Program-made: the position numbers and the translations under genes | Assembly (NCBI GenBank): GCA_031394335.1 | Contig: JANMXS010000165.1 | Coordinates: 1-16,520 of the forward strand | DNA: 16,520 bases | Source of the DNA: UKL13-2 sp031394335 | GTDB lineage: Bacteria > Pseudomonadota > Gammaproteobacteria > Burkholderiales > Usitatibacteraceae | Direction: 5' to 3' | In this document: in pieces, positions 1 to 8,092 of the stretch | Numbering within the stretch: the first letter of the stretch is position 1 | Layout of the letters: each line of letters begins with the position of its first letter | The notes under the pieces: generated by a model | Seen by the model: only the letters and a program-made list of their open reading frames with translations | Databases searched by the model: none | Told to the model about the DNA's origin: nothing

Positions 1-372
1 GCGCTTGCCGTCCGGGTCGGCGAGCATCGAGCCGCGCAGCGGATTATCGACATTGGTATAGGCGCGGCGCACGCCCTCGTTGACCATTTGTTCGAGCGAC
101 AGGCTGGCCTCGAAGCGAACCCCCATGCCGACACGTACGAACGCAATGCAGATGCCGGTATCCTGGCAGATGGGCCGGTGCCCCTCGGCGGCCATCCGTG
201 AATTGATGAGAATCTGCGCCATCGCATCCTTGGCGGCCGGCGATTCCTCACGCAGATAGGCCTCGTGCAGGGCCTTGATGTAATCCGCCGGGTGGTAATA
301 GCTGATGTACTGGAATGCATCGGCTACCGACTGAATGAAGTCTTCCTGCTTGATGACGGTTTGTTGAGACAT
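1..372 (-). CDS. fumA: Class I fumarate hydratase, N-terminal part (3' end beyond window)
   Basis: Class I fumarases are iron-sulfur enzymes that interconvert fumarate and malate in the cytosol (TCA cycle). The first 124 codons are visible, starting at ATG 372 and running off the left edge. An AAAGGA ribosome binding site lies about 7 bases upstream. The N-terminal segment with YISYYHPADYI (residues 22-32), the INSRM...EGHRP stretch (56-67) and PICQDTGI (67-74) are typical of the alpha domain. Cys69 in CQDTG is a ligand of the [4Fe-4S] cluster in this family. The start is 34 bases behind the yqhA stop on the same strand, so the two are probably co-transcribed. L-tartrate dehydratase alpha subunits share this fold, but the N-terminus reads like long single-chain fumarases. 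The catalytic C-terminal part cannot be checked here. Confidence 0.88.
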   Translation of the reverse strand, partial: MSQQTVIKQEDFIQSVADAFQYISYYHPADYIKALHEAYLREESPAAKDAMAQILINSRMAAEGHRPICQDTGICIAFVRVGMGVRFEASLSLEQMVNEGVRRAYTNVDNPLRGSMLADPDGKR

Positions 373-406
373 TTGCAAATCCTTTTCGCGAAATGCGCGA
401 CGATGG

Positions 407-1024
407 TTAATGGCCGCCGCCGGCGGATTTGGCGGGCTTCTCCTGATGCGCCATAATGCGATCGGAGTAGGCGATCGCAAGCGCGGATAGCAGGAATGTA
501 ATGTGGATAACGGTTTGCGCTATCCATTCTCCATTTGCCATATATGCCTTTGCATTGATAAAGGTCTTGAGCAAATGGATGGAGGAGATGCCGATGATGG
601 CAGTGGCGAGCTTGACCTTCAGCACCGAGGCGTTGACGTGGGATAGCCACTCCGGCTGGTCGGGATGTCCGTCCAGTCCCATACGCGACACAAAAGTCTC
701 GTAGCCACCGACGATCACCATGATCAGCAGGTTCGAGATCATCACCACGTCAATCAGGCCCAGCACCACCAGCATGATGGTGGCTTCGTTCAGCTTGGTC
801 GGGGGCAGTGCGCCTTCGACGGTGACGGCATCTAGAATATGCTTGAGGGCGTGTTCATTGCCGAAGGCAGAAAGAACCAGGTAATACAGCTCTGCCCAGA
901 ACTGGTAAACGTATACACACTGAGCAAGAATCAGCCCGAGGTAGAGCGGTACCTGTAACCAGCGACTCAAGAAAATGAGGTTCGGCAGCGGTCGCAGCCG
1001 CGGCACGTTGGTTTTGTCGTTCAT
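407..1024 (-). CDS. yqhA: YqhA/UPF0114 family inner-membrane protein
   Basis: Predicted 205-residue integral membrane protein of the YqhA (UPF0114, TIGR00645) family, whose function is unknown. Four hydrophobic segments are seen at about residues 24-52, 81-108, 133-156 and 168-187. The family-typical stretch GGYETFVSR (106-114) sits after the second segment and VLKVKLATAI (134-143) at the third. It is longer than the roughly 165-residue Escherichia coli protein, with extra residues between segments 1 and 2 and a Gly/His-rich tail. The start is ATG 1024; the upstream GGATG is only a weak ribosome binding site. The fumarase gene follows after 34 bases, suggesting one transcript. A terminator lies just upstream, so the pair needs its own promoter in a very short space or depends on readthrough. 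Confidence 0.85.
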   Translation of the reverse strand: MNDKTNVPRLRPLPNLIFLSRWLQVPLYLGLILAQCVYVYQFWAELYYLVLSAFGNEHALKHILDAVTVEGALPPTKLNEATIMLVVLGLIDVVMISNLLIMVIVGGYETFVSRMGLDGHPDQPEWLSHVNASVLKVKLATAIIGISSIHLLKTFINAKAYMANGEWIAQTVIHITFLLSALAIAYSDRIMAHQEKPAKSAGGGH

Positions 1025-1048
1025 GGTTTCATCCGCGCAAAAAAATGG

Positions 1049-1079
1049 AAAAACCCTCGCGAGCGTTCGCCGCGAGGGG
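1049..1079 (-). terminator. Rho-independent terminator of the acyl-CoA ligase operon
   Basis: Read on the minus strand, an 8-bp GC-rich perfect stem (CCCTCGCG pairing with CGCGAGGG, 9-base loop) is followed by TTTTT. It lies 22 bases after the stop of the ligase gene and separates the lyase-ligase operon from yqhA-fumarase. Confidence 0.8.
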
Positions 1080-1101
1080 TGAATAGCCAGTGAAGTGTAA
1101 A

Positions 1102-2754
1102 TTAGTTCTGTGACTGCGCCGTGGCTATTTCGGGATTGATTTCCCGACGTAAAATTTTACCATTCTTGGTGCGCGGGAAATCGCTGGCGAAATAGATTCG
1201 CTTTGGTGCCTTGTAAGCAGCAAGGTGTTGCTTGCCGAAACTGAGCAAAACGTCCGGGCTTACCCCTGCTCCGTTTTGCGGAACGATGTAAGCGACGACG
1301 ATCATTTTGTCTTGCTCGATTATTTCACCTACACAGGCGCAGTCGGCAACGGCGGAATGCGATTTCAACACCCGCTCAACTTCATAGGGTGACACCCGGT
1401 AGCCAAAACTTTTGATAATGTCGTCTCGTCGGCCAAGGAACCACAGGTAGCCATCGGCATCGATGCGCGCATAGTCGCCGGTAAAGAAGTAGCCGTCATG
1501 CAGGTATTTGGCTGTTTCGTCGGGCAGATTCCAATACTGCAGGAACAGGCCAGGATCATCCTCCGGTACGGCGATCATGCCTTCATCACCGGCAGCGACT
1601 TCTTCCAGAGTGTCCGGATTCAGCAGCTTGATGTGATGGCCCGGTTGGGCGAATCCGGCGGAGCCGGCGCGGATCGGGCGGTGGATGCTTTGTGAAAGAT
1701 AGTAGGAAAATTCGCTCATTCCCACCGCTTCAAAAATATCCATACCGAATCGTTCGCGCCAATGAGCCAGCATATCATCGCTAAGATGTTCGCCGGCGCT
1801 CATGCAAAATCGCAGGGTAGGTACGTCCTGCTTGCACATCGAGGTTTTCTGCACGATCTGGCGATAGATGGTCGGTACCCCGATGAAAATAGTCGCGCCA
1901 TGTTTGGCAATCAGTCTTGTCCATAAATTGGCGTCGTTCTTGCCCTCATGGACGATTACGGTTTTGCCGCGATACAGGGGATCCATCAAGCCGGATCCGA
2001 GTACATAGGTCCAGTTGAATTTTCCTGAATGCAGGATGCGGTCGACGCTCGCGGGATTGAAATTGAACCAATACTCGGCAGCCGGCTCTCGACCGATCAG
2101 TGCGCGATGCGCATGCAGCACGCCTTTCGGATAGCCGGTAGTACCGCTGGTATACACCAGATAAGCCGGGTCACTGGCGCGCGTCGCATGCGGGGCCGAC
2201 CAGACCGAGATGGTGGCAATCGCCGGCGCGAGATCAAGTGCTGTCATCCCTTCGCAATCCACGCGTTGTCCCGCCCCGGTCAGAAGCACCAATCTGGCGT
2301 TGGGCAGTTGCGAGCGTTCGGCGGCGACACGAGGACCCAGTTGTTGCCACATGACCTTGTCCATTACCAGTACTTTTGCACCGGAGTCCTTGATGAGATA
2401 TAGCACCTCATCCGCAGTAAGCAGGGTCGACGTGGGTACGGCGATGCAGCCGGCTTTCATAGCGCCCAGAAACGCGGTGGGATAGTCGATGCTGTTGGGC
2501 AGCCGAATCAGCACACGGTCTCCCGGCGCTATTCCCTGTCGGCGCAACAATTGTGCGAACTGGCTGGTACGCTGCGCGAGGTCGGCGTAAGTTGATGTAA
2601 CAGTGCCCAGCGCATCATCTTCCACGATCATGGCAACCTGGTTACCGGTCTCGCTGTCGAGGTGGGCGTCAGTGCAGGCCACACCGATATTGAAGAACTC
2701 GGGCAGATGCCAGTTCCAGGCGGGGAAGGGGAGCAGGTTGGTTTTGGCGTTCAT
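1102..2754 (-). CDS. AMP-forming acyl-CoA synthetase (carboxylic acid:CoA ligase)
   Basis: A 550-residue member of the ANL adenylating superfamily, which activates a carboxylic acid to an acyl-AMP and then transfers the acyl group to CoA. The core motifs are all present: P-loop YTSGTTGYPKG (201-211), GMSE (345-348), the TGD motif (425-427), the hinge region GRRDDIIKSFGYR (441-453) and the C-terminal catalytic lysine K533 in KNGKILRRE. It should therefore be active. The overall look is that of the benzoate/medium-chain acyl-CoA ligase group rather than Acs, but motifs alone do not fix the acid used. The start is ATG 2754, 12 bases behind the stop of the CitE-like gene, so the two form an operon ending at the terminator at 1049-1079. 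A lyase that cleaves CoA esters beside it suggests that the ligase supplies that enzyme's substrate, or a precursor of it. This is inference. Confidence 0.9.
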   Translation of the reverse strand: MNAKTNLLPFPAWNWHLPEFFNIGVACTDAHLDSETGNQVAMIVEDDALGTVTSTYADLAQRTSQFAQLLRRQGIAPGDRVLIRLPNSIDYPTAFLGAMKAGCIAVPTSTLLTADEVLYLIKDSGAKVLVMDKVMWQQLGPRVAAERSQLPNARLVLLTGAGQRVDCEGMTALDLAPAIATISVWSAPHATRASDPAYLVYTSGTTGYPKGVLHAHRALIGREPAAEYWFNFNPASVDRILHSGKFNWTYVLGSGLMDPLYRGKTVIVHEGKNDANLWTRLIAKHGATIFIGVPTIYRQIVQKTSMCKQDVPTLRFCMSAGEHLSDDMLAHWRERFGMDIFEAVGMSEFSYYLSQSIHRPIRAGSAGFAQPGHHIKLLNPDTLEEVAAGDEGMIAVPEDDPGLFLQYWNLPDETAKYLHDGYFFTGDYARIDADGYLWFLGRRDDIIKSFGYRVSPYEVERVLKSHSAVADCACVGEIIEQDKMIVVAYIVPQNGAGVSPDVLLSFGKQHLAAYKAPKRIYFASDFPRTKNGKILRREINPEIATAQSQN

Positions 2755-2766
2755 GGTCGAGTCCGT

Positions 2767-3933
2767 TCAGAGAATTACGCCATACGGCCAGTTTTCGCGT
2801 ACCACCTGGGCCGGCAGTTTTCTGAGCACCTCGATCGCAAATCGCGTGTCATCAGCCGACAAGGCGTGCAGGGCGTGCGCGCGCAACAGCGTTTGCAGCG
2901 CTTTACCGAACATGGGTGGGTCGAGCATTTCACCGTTGAATTTGATGGCGCCGCCAAGGAGGGCATCGGCCTCGATAGCCGCTTTGAGAATCGCAATCTT
3001 GGTTTTGGTATCGGTTGGCGAAGGTGTGTAGGCGACTTTGCAGGGATGGATATGCGAAGGATGAATGACCTGCTTGCCGGTCATGCCCATCGCCGATTCT
3101 TCGCAAGCGTGTTTGTAAACGACGCGCGACTCTTCGTCGCCATGCAAGTCCAGCCAGCGGCGTACATCGTCGGGCTCGACGAAGGTTTCCGGCATGGTGG
3201 TGTTGCCAATCAGCGTTTCCACGCCGCCGATGACGCCCTTGCCGGCGATACGCGCTTCAAACAGCACCTGATTCATGAAATAGGCGAGTTCTTCAGTCCA
3301 GTGCCGGGGCGTGATATGTATGCCCATCGCTTTTGAAAAGTCGTGGATGCCGAACACCACGTGTTTGACTGTCGCGTACTGCATCAGGTCGGGAGCGATC
3401 TTGAGCGATTTCGGATGCTCAATGATCGGCTGAATGGTCATGCGATGGTTCAGGCCCACCAGCACGGCGGACAGATCGCGAATTTCCGGTGAACCATAGG
3501 CTTCACCGGCTTTGGCGAGCATCACCACGTCAATGTGATCGGCGAGGTCGCGTATCAGCTGCAAGTCCTTCTCGTATTCATCGGTGCGAAAGGGGTTGAT
3601 GCGGATGGCCACCTGTACTTCCTTGCGGCGGGGCAGGGACGGCAGTTCGCGGCGCAACAACTCGCGAGACATTTCCTTCTGCCGGCAACCGTCCTCAAGG
3701 TCAAAAATCAGGGTGTGCGATTTAGTGCCCCAGGCATGCTTCTTGAAGCGCGAAGACGCCTGCTCGAGATCTTCATAAAGCCCGAGTGCCGGCGCGTATT
3801 TCACCGGCGGGTAGTAGATCTGTATCCCGGGCCAGTAATCGCCGAGCAGCGCGGCGGCAAGCGGCGAAGGACTTGCTTCCGCCAAATCACTCATGGCTGC
3901 TTTTGCAATGGTCGGCACAAGTGCATCGTTCAT
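2767..3933 (-). CDS. HpcH/HpaI aldolase / citrate lyase beta (CitE-like) CoA-ester lyase
   Basis: A 388-residue protein of the CitE-like branch of the HpcH/HpaI aldolase family. Relatives cleave or form 3-hydroxyacyl-CoA esters such as malyl-CoA, beta-methylmalyl-CoA or citramalyl-CoA, using Mg2+. Visible family features are IFDLEDG (76-82), RINPF (111-115), the probable metal-binding Glu172 in PIIEHP, Asp198 in FGIHDFSKAMG (194-204), and KQVIHPSHI (287-295). At 388 residues it is longer than classical CitE (about 290), closer to the long CoA-ester lyases, with an N-terminal extension of about 30 residues. I chose ATG 3933; the frame stays open to TTG 3993, but the added 20 residues look non-coding. 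The gene is first in an operon with the acyl-CoA ligase and diverges from acs. Substrate not identified. Confidence 0.85.
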   Translation of the reverse strand: MNDALVPTIAKAAMSDLAEASPSPLAAALLGDYWPGIQIYYPPVKYAPALGLYEDLEQASSRFKKHAWGTKSHTLIFDLEDGCRQKEMSRELLRRELPSLPRRKEVQVAIRINPFRTDEYEKDLQLIRDLADHIDVVMLAKAGEAYGSPEIRDLSAVLVGLNHRMTIQPIIEHPKSLKIAPDLMQYATVKHVVFGIHDFSKAMGIHITPRHWTEELAYFMNQVLFEARIAGKGVIGGVETLIGNTTMPETFVEPDDVRRWLDLHGDEESRVVYKHACEESAMGMTGKQVIHPSHIHPCKVAYTPSPTDTKTKIAILKAAIEADALLGGAIKFNGEMLDPPMFGKALQTLLRAHALHALSADDTRFAIEVLRKLPAQVVRENWPYGVIL

Positions 3934-3979
3934 GGCGTTGCTTTCAAGCGTTAGTATCAAACTGAAGCTACACGGATTG

Positions 3980-4008
3980 TTGCAGCGCGTCAATAACTCT
4001 TGTATAAG
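3980..4008 (+). promoter_or_regulatory. Candidate sigma-70 promoter in the lyase/acs divergent region
   Basis: TTGCAG (3980-3985), a 17-base spacer and TATAAG (4003-4008) fit a sigma-70 promoter reading toward acs. The -10 box overlaps the tandem repeat at 4003-4016, so a protein binding there would affect it. Transcription from here would give a leader of about 180 bases before acs. Pattern only. Confidence 0.35.
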
Positions 4009-4026
4009 ATATAAGATAACTTATAT
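4003..4026. promoter_or_regulatory. Inverted and tandem repeat, candidate operator between lyase operon and acs
   Basis: A perfect 7-bp inverted repeat, ATATAAG-N4-CTTATAT (4009-4026), is overlapped by a tandem 7-bp direct repeat of TATAAGA (4003-4009 and 4010-4016). AT-rich palindromes of this size are typical binding sites for dimeric regulators of the GntR or LysR type. It lies 70 bases upstream of the lyase start and 172 bases upstream of the acs start, so it could control both. No regulator gene is in the window, so the factor is unknown. Confidence 0.5.
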
Positions 4027-4103
4027 TGTTGCGACAAATTCCTTGAATCTTTGCGGATGAACGTGCTGGCCTTACGGTCGAGTGCCGGACAGAATGGCTT
4101 TTG

Positions 4104-4112
4104 TGCTATAAA
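4104..4112 (+). promoter_or_regulatory. Candidate extended -10 promoter of acs
   Basis: TGCTATAAA matches an extended -10 element (TGn followed by TATAAA, 4107-4112). No good -35 box is seen at the usual distance, as is common for extended -10 promoters or activator-dependent ones. It would start transcription near 4119, about 80 bases before the acs ATG, downstream of the repeat element at 4003-4026. Confidence 0.4.
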
Positions 4113-4197
4113 GATTTCAAACAAGACGCGTCCGGGAACGGTAATTGCCGGCCAGCGGGGAACCATCCGCTTTACCGCCAAATACGAGGAGAAGAAA

Positions 4198-6182
4198 ATG
4201 CCGGGTATTGAATCGATGATGCAAGAGAGCCGCTTGTTTGCCCCGTCGGAGGCAATGGTCGGGCAGGCGAATATTTCGGGCATGGCGAATTACCTGGCCA
4301 TGTGCGATGAAGCGGCCAAGGACTATCGCGGTTTCTGGGCCAAGCATGCCCGCGAGGCGCTGTCGTGGCACAAGCCGTTCACCGAAGTTCTCGACGAATC
4401 CAATGCGCCCTTCTTTCGCTGGTTTCACGACGGTGAACTGAACGCGTCTTACAACTGTCTCGATCGCAATCTCACCAATGGCAACGCCGAGAAGACGGCA
4501 ATCATATTCGAGGCTGATGGCGGCGAGGTGACGAGAATCACTTATCGCGCCTTGCACAAGCGCGTATGCAAATTTGCCAATGCGATGAGATCGTTAGGCA
4601 TCAAAAAGGCGATCGCGTCATTATCTATATGCCGATGACCATCGAGGGCATCATCGCGATGCAGGCTTGTGCGCGCATTGGCGCTATTCACTCCGTCGTG
4701 TTTGGCGGTTTTTCTGCCAAAAGCGTTAACGAGCGCATCGTTGATGCAGGTGCCGTGGCCATCATTACGGCGGACGAGCAAATGCGTGGCGGCAAGGCGC
4801 TGCCAATCAAAGCCATCGTCGATGAGGCATTGGGCATGGGGGGATGTGAACATCTCAAGGCGGCAGTTGTTTACAAGCGTACCGGCAACAAAGTGAACAT
4901 GGTCGATGGCCGCGACTACTGGTGGCATGAGCTTGAAGCTGCACAAAGCGAAGTTTGTGAACCCGAGTGGGTGAGCGCGGAACATCCGCTGTTTGTCTTG
5001 TATACCTCCGGCTCGACCGGTAAACCCAAAGGTATTCAGCATTCGACAGGAGGTTACCTGTTGTGGGCTGCGCTCACCATGAAGTGGACGTTTGACATCA
5101 AGCCGGATGATCTTTTCTGGTGTACAGCTGATATTGGCTGGGTCACTGGACACTCATACATCACCTACGGTCCGTTGGCAGTTGGCGCGACCGAAGTGGT
5201 GTTCGAGGGTATACCGACTTATCCGAATGCGGGACGTTTCTGGGACATGATCCAGAAACACAAGGTCACTGTTTTCTACACGGCGCCGACCGCGATTCGC
5301 TCGTTGGTCAAGGCATCGGAAGTCGATCCAAAAACGCACCCCCGAAACTATGATCTCAAATCGCTGCGCATTCTCGGCTCGGTCGGTGAGCCGATCAATC
5401 CGGAAGCGTGGATGTGGTATTACGAAAATGTTGGCGGCAATCGCTGCCCGATTGTCGATACCTTCTGGCAGACGGAAAGCGGTGGCCACATGATAGCGCC
5501 TCTGCCTGGCGTGACGCCGCTGAAGCCGGGATCCTGCACATTGCCCTTGCCTGGCATCATGGCAGCGATCGTTGATGAAACCGGGCACGATGTTGAAGAC
5601 GGTAACGGGGGAATTCTGGTGGTGAAACGCCCTTGGCCGTCGATGGCGCGAACCATCTGGGGTGATCCGGAGCGCTTTCAGAAAACCTATTTCCCCGACG
5701 AGTTGGGCGGAAACCTTTACCTTGCTGGCGACGGGGCAGTGCGCGACAAGGAAAATGGTTATTTCACGATCATGGGCCGCATTGATGATGTTCTTAACGT
5801 TTCCGGGCATCGCCTGGGAACGATGGAAATTGAATCTGCGCTGGTCTCGAACTCGCGCCTGGTTGCCGAAGCGGCGGTGGTCGGCCGTCCCGACGATCTG
5901 ACTGGAGAAGCCGTGGTGGCCTTTGTCGTGCTGAAAGGTGCGCGACCCTCTGGCGACGAAGCAAAGGCCCTGGCCAAGGAATTGCGCGACTGGGTAGGCA
6001 AGGAAATCGGCCCGATCGCCAAACCCAAAGATATTCGCTTTGGCGACAATCTGCCCAAGACCCGCTCCGGCAAGATCATGCGTCGTCTGTTGCGCTCGAT
6101 AGCCAAAGGGGAGGCGATAACGCAGGATATCTCTACGCTGGAAAATCCGGCGATCCTCGATCAACTTAAGCAAAGTACGTAG
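4198..6182 (+). pseudogene. acs: Acetyl-CoA synthetase, interrupted by a one-base frameshift
   Basis: Acs makes acetyl-CoA from acetate, ATP and CoA through acetyl-AMP. ATG 4198 follows a strong AGGAG site. The first frame codes for the normal Acs N-terminus to about residue 137 (SLGIKK) and then hits TGA at 4636-4638. The rest of the enzyme continues in another frame to 6182. The break is at the A run 4603-4607: one extra A restores IKKGDRVIIYMP and a 661-residue protein of normal Acs length. In the restored numbering all motifs are intact: P-loop YTSGSTGKPKG (269-279), FWQTESGG with the acetate-pocket Trp424, the hinge GRIDDVLNVSGHR, and the catalytic, usually acetylatable Lys626 in RSGKIMRR. 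Propionyl-CoA synthetase is a close relative, but length and motifs favour Acs. With nothing else decayed, a sequence error, a very recent mutation or slippage on the A run are the options. The transporter gene lies downstream. Confidence 0.88.
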
Positions 6183-6190
6183 AAACATTC

Positions 6191-6224
6191 GGAGCGACGA
6201 TATTTGAAATCACAGCGTCGTTCC
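6191..6224 (+). terminator. Possible terminator hairpin after acs
   Basis: GGAGCGACG (6191-6199) pairs with CGTCGTTCC (6216-6224) in a 9-bp stem with one G-T pair and a 16-base loop, 8 bases after the acs stop. The following CCTTATTT is only weakly T-rich, so termination may be partial and acs may read into the transporter gene. Confidence 0.4.
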
Positions 6225-6264
6225 CCTTATTTCGAAAATCCGCTACACTCGATCGAATAACGAA

Positions 6265-6311
6265 AAAAACAAGGTGTGTAAAACAATAAAAACAAGGTGT
6301 GCGAAAACAAT
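6265..6311 (+). repeat. Two-copy tandem repeat upstream of the MHS transporter
   Basis: Two adjacent copies, 23 bases (6265-6287) and 24 bases (6288-6311), share AAAAACAAGGTGTG and AAAACAAT and differ by one insertion and one substitution in the middle. AAAAACA at 6312-6318 begins a partial third copy. It lies in the 204-bp gap before the transporter, 75 bases from its start. It could be a repeated regulator site or simple slippage of an A-rich stretch; I recognise no known motif. Confidence 0.6.
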
Positions 6312-6386
6312 AAAAACACTGCAGTTCCGAGTTGGTTTAGTCGGTCTAAATTGCAATTTGGTTGTCAATAACACTTAGGAGGATTC

Positions 6387-8069
6387 ATGGCTGTTACTAT
6401 CGCAGGCCCGAGCAGGTCAATGACCCCCGGAGAACGGAAAGTCATTTTTGCATCGTCTTTGGGTACCGTGTTCGAATGGTACGATTTCTACCTCTACGGC
6501 TCGCTCGCTGCCGTTATTGCCAAGCAGTTTTTTTCCGGCCTCGATCCTACATCCGCATACATTTTTGCGTTGCTGGCATTCGCAGCGGGTTTTCTGGTGC
6601 GCCCGTTCGGGGCAATCGTGTTCGGGCGTCTCGGCGACATGATTGGCCGCAAGTACACCTTTCTGGTAACGATCACGATCATGGGCATATCAACCTTCGT
6701 GGTTGGCCTGCTGCCGTCCTATGCCAGCATCGGCATGGCGGCGCCTATCATCCTGGTTGCATTGAGGATGTTGCAGGGTCTCGCGCTGGGCGGTGAGTAC
6801 GGCGGTGCCGCAACTTACGTGGCGGAACATGCGCCTCATGGGAAGCGTGGTGCTTACACCTCATGGATTCAAACGACGGCGACATTGGGCCTGTTCCTGT
6901 CCCTCCTCATTATTCTGGGCTGTCGCGAATCGATGTCTGCCGCTGACTTCGACTCCTGGGGATGGCGTATTCCGTTCCTGGTCTCGGTCATTTTGCTTGG
7001 CGTATCCCTGTGGATTCGATTGTCCCTGAACGAATCACCGGCCTTCCAGAAAATGAAGGATGAGGGAACAACCTCCAAGGCGCCGCTGACCGAATCATTT
7101 GGCCAGTGGAAAAACCTCAAGCTCGTCATCCTGGCGCTGCTCGGCCTGACCGCCGGGCAAGCGGTGGTCTGGTACACGGGTCAGTTTTATGCCCTGTTCT
7201 TCCTGACCACGATTGCCAAGGTTGATCCCAAGACGGCCAATATCCTGATTGCCGCGTCGCTGTTGATCGGAACACCGTTCTTCGTGGTATTCGGCATACT
7301 CTCGGACAAAATCGGTCGCAAGATGATCATCATGGCCGGCTGCCTGATTGCCGCGCTGAGTTACTTTACAATTTTCCCGGCGTTATTGCACTATGCCAAC
7401 CCGGCTTTGGAAAAAGCGCAGCAATCGGTACCGGTTTCAATCACGGCTGATCCGGCACACTGTTCGTTCCAGGGAAGTCCGATCGCCCGTGATATCGATT
7501 TCACGAGTTCGTGTGATCTCGCCAAGCGGACGCTGGCGCAAAATTTCATTCCGTACAAGAATGTCGTTGGCGCACCGGGCAGTATGGCGGTCATCAAGAT
7601 CGGCGACAAGGAAATTCCCTCACTGAATGCGGTGCTCAGCGATAAGCGGGATGAGTTTTCAGCGGACAGCAAAAAGTCGATTGGAGAATTCCGCAAGACG
7701 GTTGTCGATACCGCCAAGGTTGCCGGCCTGACTACCAAAGCCGACGAAAACTCGATGGATAAAGTGATGGTTATTTTCCTGCTGGTTCTTCTGGTGATTC
7801 TGGTCACGATGGTCTATGGGCCGATCGCGGCAATGTTGGTTGAAATGTTCCCGACACGTATCCGTTACACCTCGATGAGCCTGCCTTATCACATTGGTAA
7901 CGGCTGGTTTGGTGGATTGCTGCCGACGACTGCGTTCGCGATGGTAGCCGCAACGGGCGATATTTATTACGGGCTCTGGTACCCGGTCGTGATTGCGCTG
8001 ATGACGTTCGTGATCGGCATGATTTTCATCAAGGAAACCAAGGACGTCGACATTTACAAAGACGACTGA
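6387..8069 (+). CDS. MHS-family (metabolite:H+ symporter) MFS transporter with large inserted domain
   Basis: A 560-residue inner-membrane transporter of the metabolite:H+ symporter branch of the major facilitator superfamily. Signatures are GTVFEWYDFYLYG (26-38), the loop motif GRLGDMIGRK (80-89), RMLQGLALGGEYGGA (127-141) and the second-half copy GILSDKIGRK (303-312). Most relatives such as ProP, ShiA and KgtP are about 430-500 residues. Here an extra hydrophilic stretch of about 120 residues (337-457) sits between transmembrane helices in the C-terminal half and holds the only cysteines in that region, C359 and C376. If the usual topology holds, it faces the periplasm, where a disulfide could form. 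ATG 6387 has a strong AGGAGG site. Lying behind acs and ahead of a strong terminator, it is a candidate importer of acetate, propionate or another small carboxylate; the substrate is inference. Confidence 0.9.
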   Translation: MAVTIAGPSRSMTPGERKVIFASSLGTVFEWYDFYLYGSLAAVIAKQFFSGLDPTSAYIFALLAFAAGFLVRPFGAIVFGRLGDMIGRKYTFLVTITIMGISTFVVGLLPSYASIGMAAPIILVALRMLQGLALGGEYGGAATYVAEHAPHGKRGAYTSWIQTTATLGLFLSLLIILGCRESMSAADFDSWGWRIPFLVSVILLGVSLWIRLSLNESPAFQKMKDEGTTSKAPLTESFGQWKNLKLVILALLGLTAGQAVVWYTGQFYALFFLTTIAKVDPKTANILIAASLLIGTPFFVVFGILSDKIGRKMIIMAGCLIAALSYFTIFPALLHYANPALEKAQQSVPVSITADPAHCSFQGSPIARDIDFTSSCDLAKRTLAQNFIPYKNVVGAPGSMAVIKIGDKEIPSLNAVLSDKRDEFSADSKKSIGEFRKTVVDTAKVAGLTTKADENSMDKVMVIFLLVLLVILVTMVYGPIAAMLVEMFPTRIRYTSMSLPYHIGNGWFGGLLPTTAFAMVAATGDIYYGLWYPVVIALMTFVIGMIFIKETKDVDIYKDD

Positions 8070-8092
8070 TTTTTCTTTGGCAAATGAACTTG

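Noticed and set aside
2662..3336. A 224-codon open frame on the plus strand across the lyase/ligase junction
   Set aside because: It is antisense to two well-supported genes and shows no recognisable domain; long antisense frames are common in GC-rich genes.
3934..3993. N-terminal extension of the CitE-like lyase from TTG 3991-3993
   Set aside because: It needs a rare start codon without a ribosome binding site, and the residues look non-coding; ATG 3933 fits better. The TTGACG there could equally be part of a promoter.
5154..6188. A 344-codon minus-strand open frame opposite acs
   Set aside because: It mirrors the codon structure of the acs gene, is rich in Arg, His and Gln like a shadow frame, and has no family resemblance.
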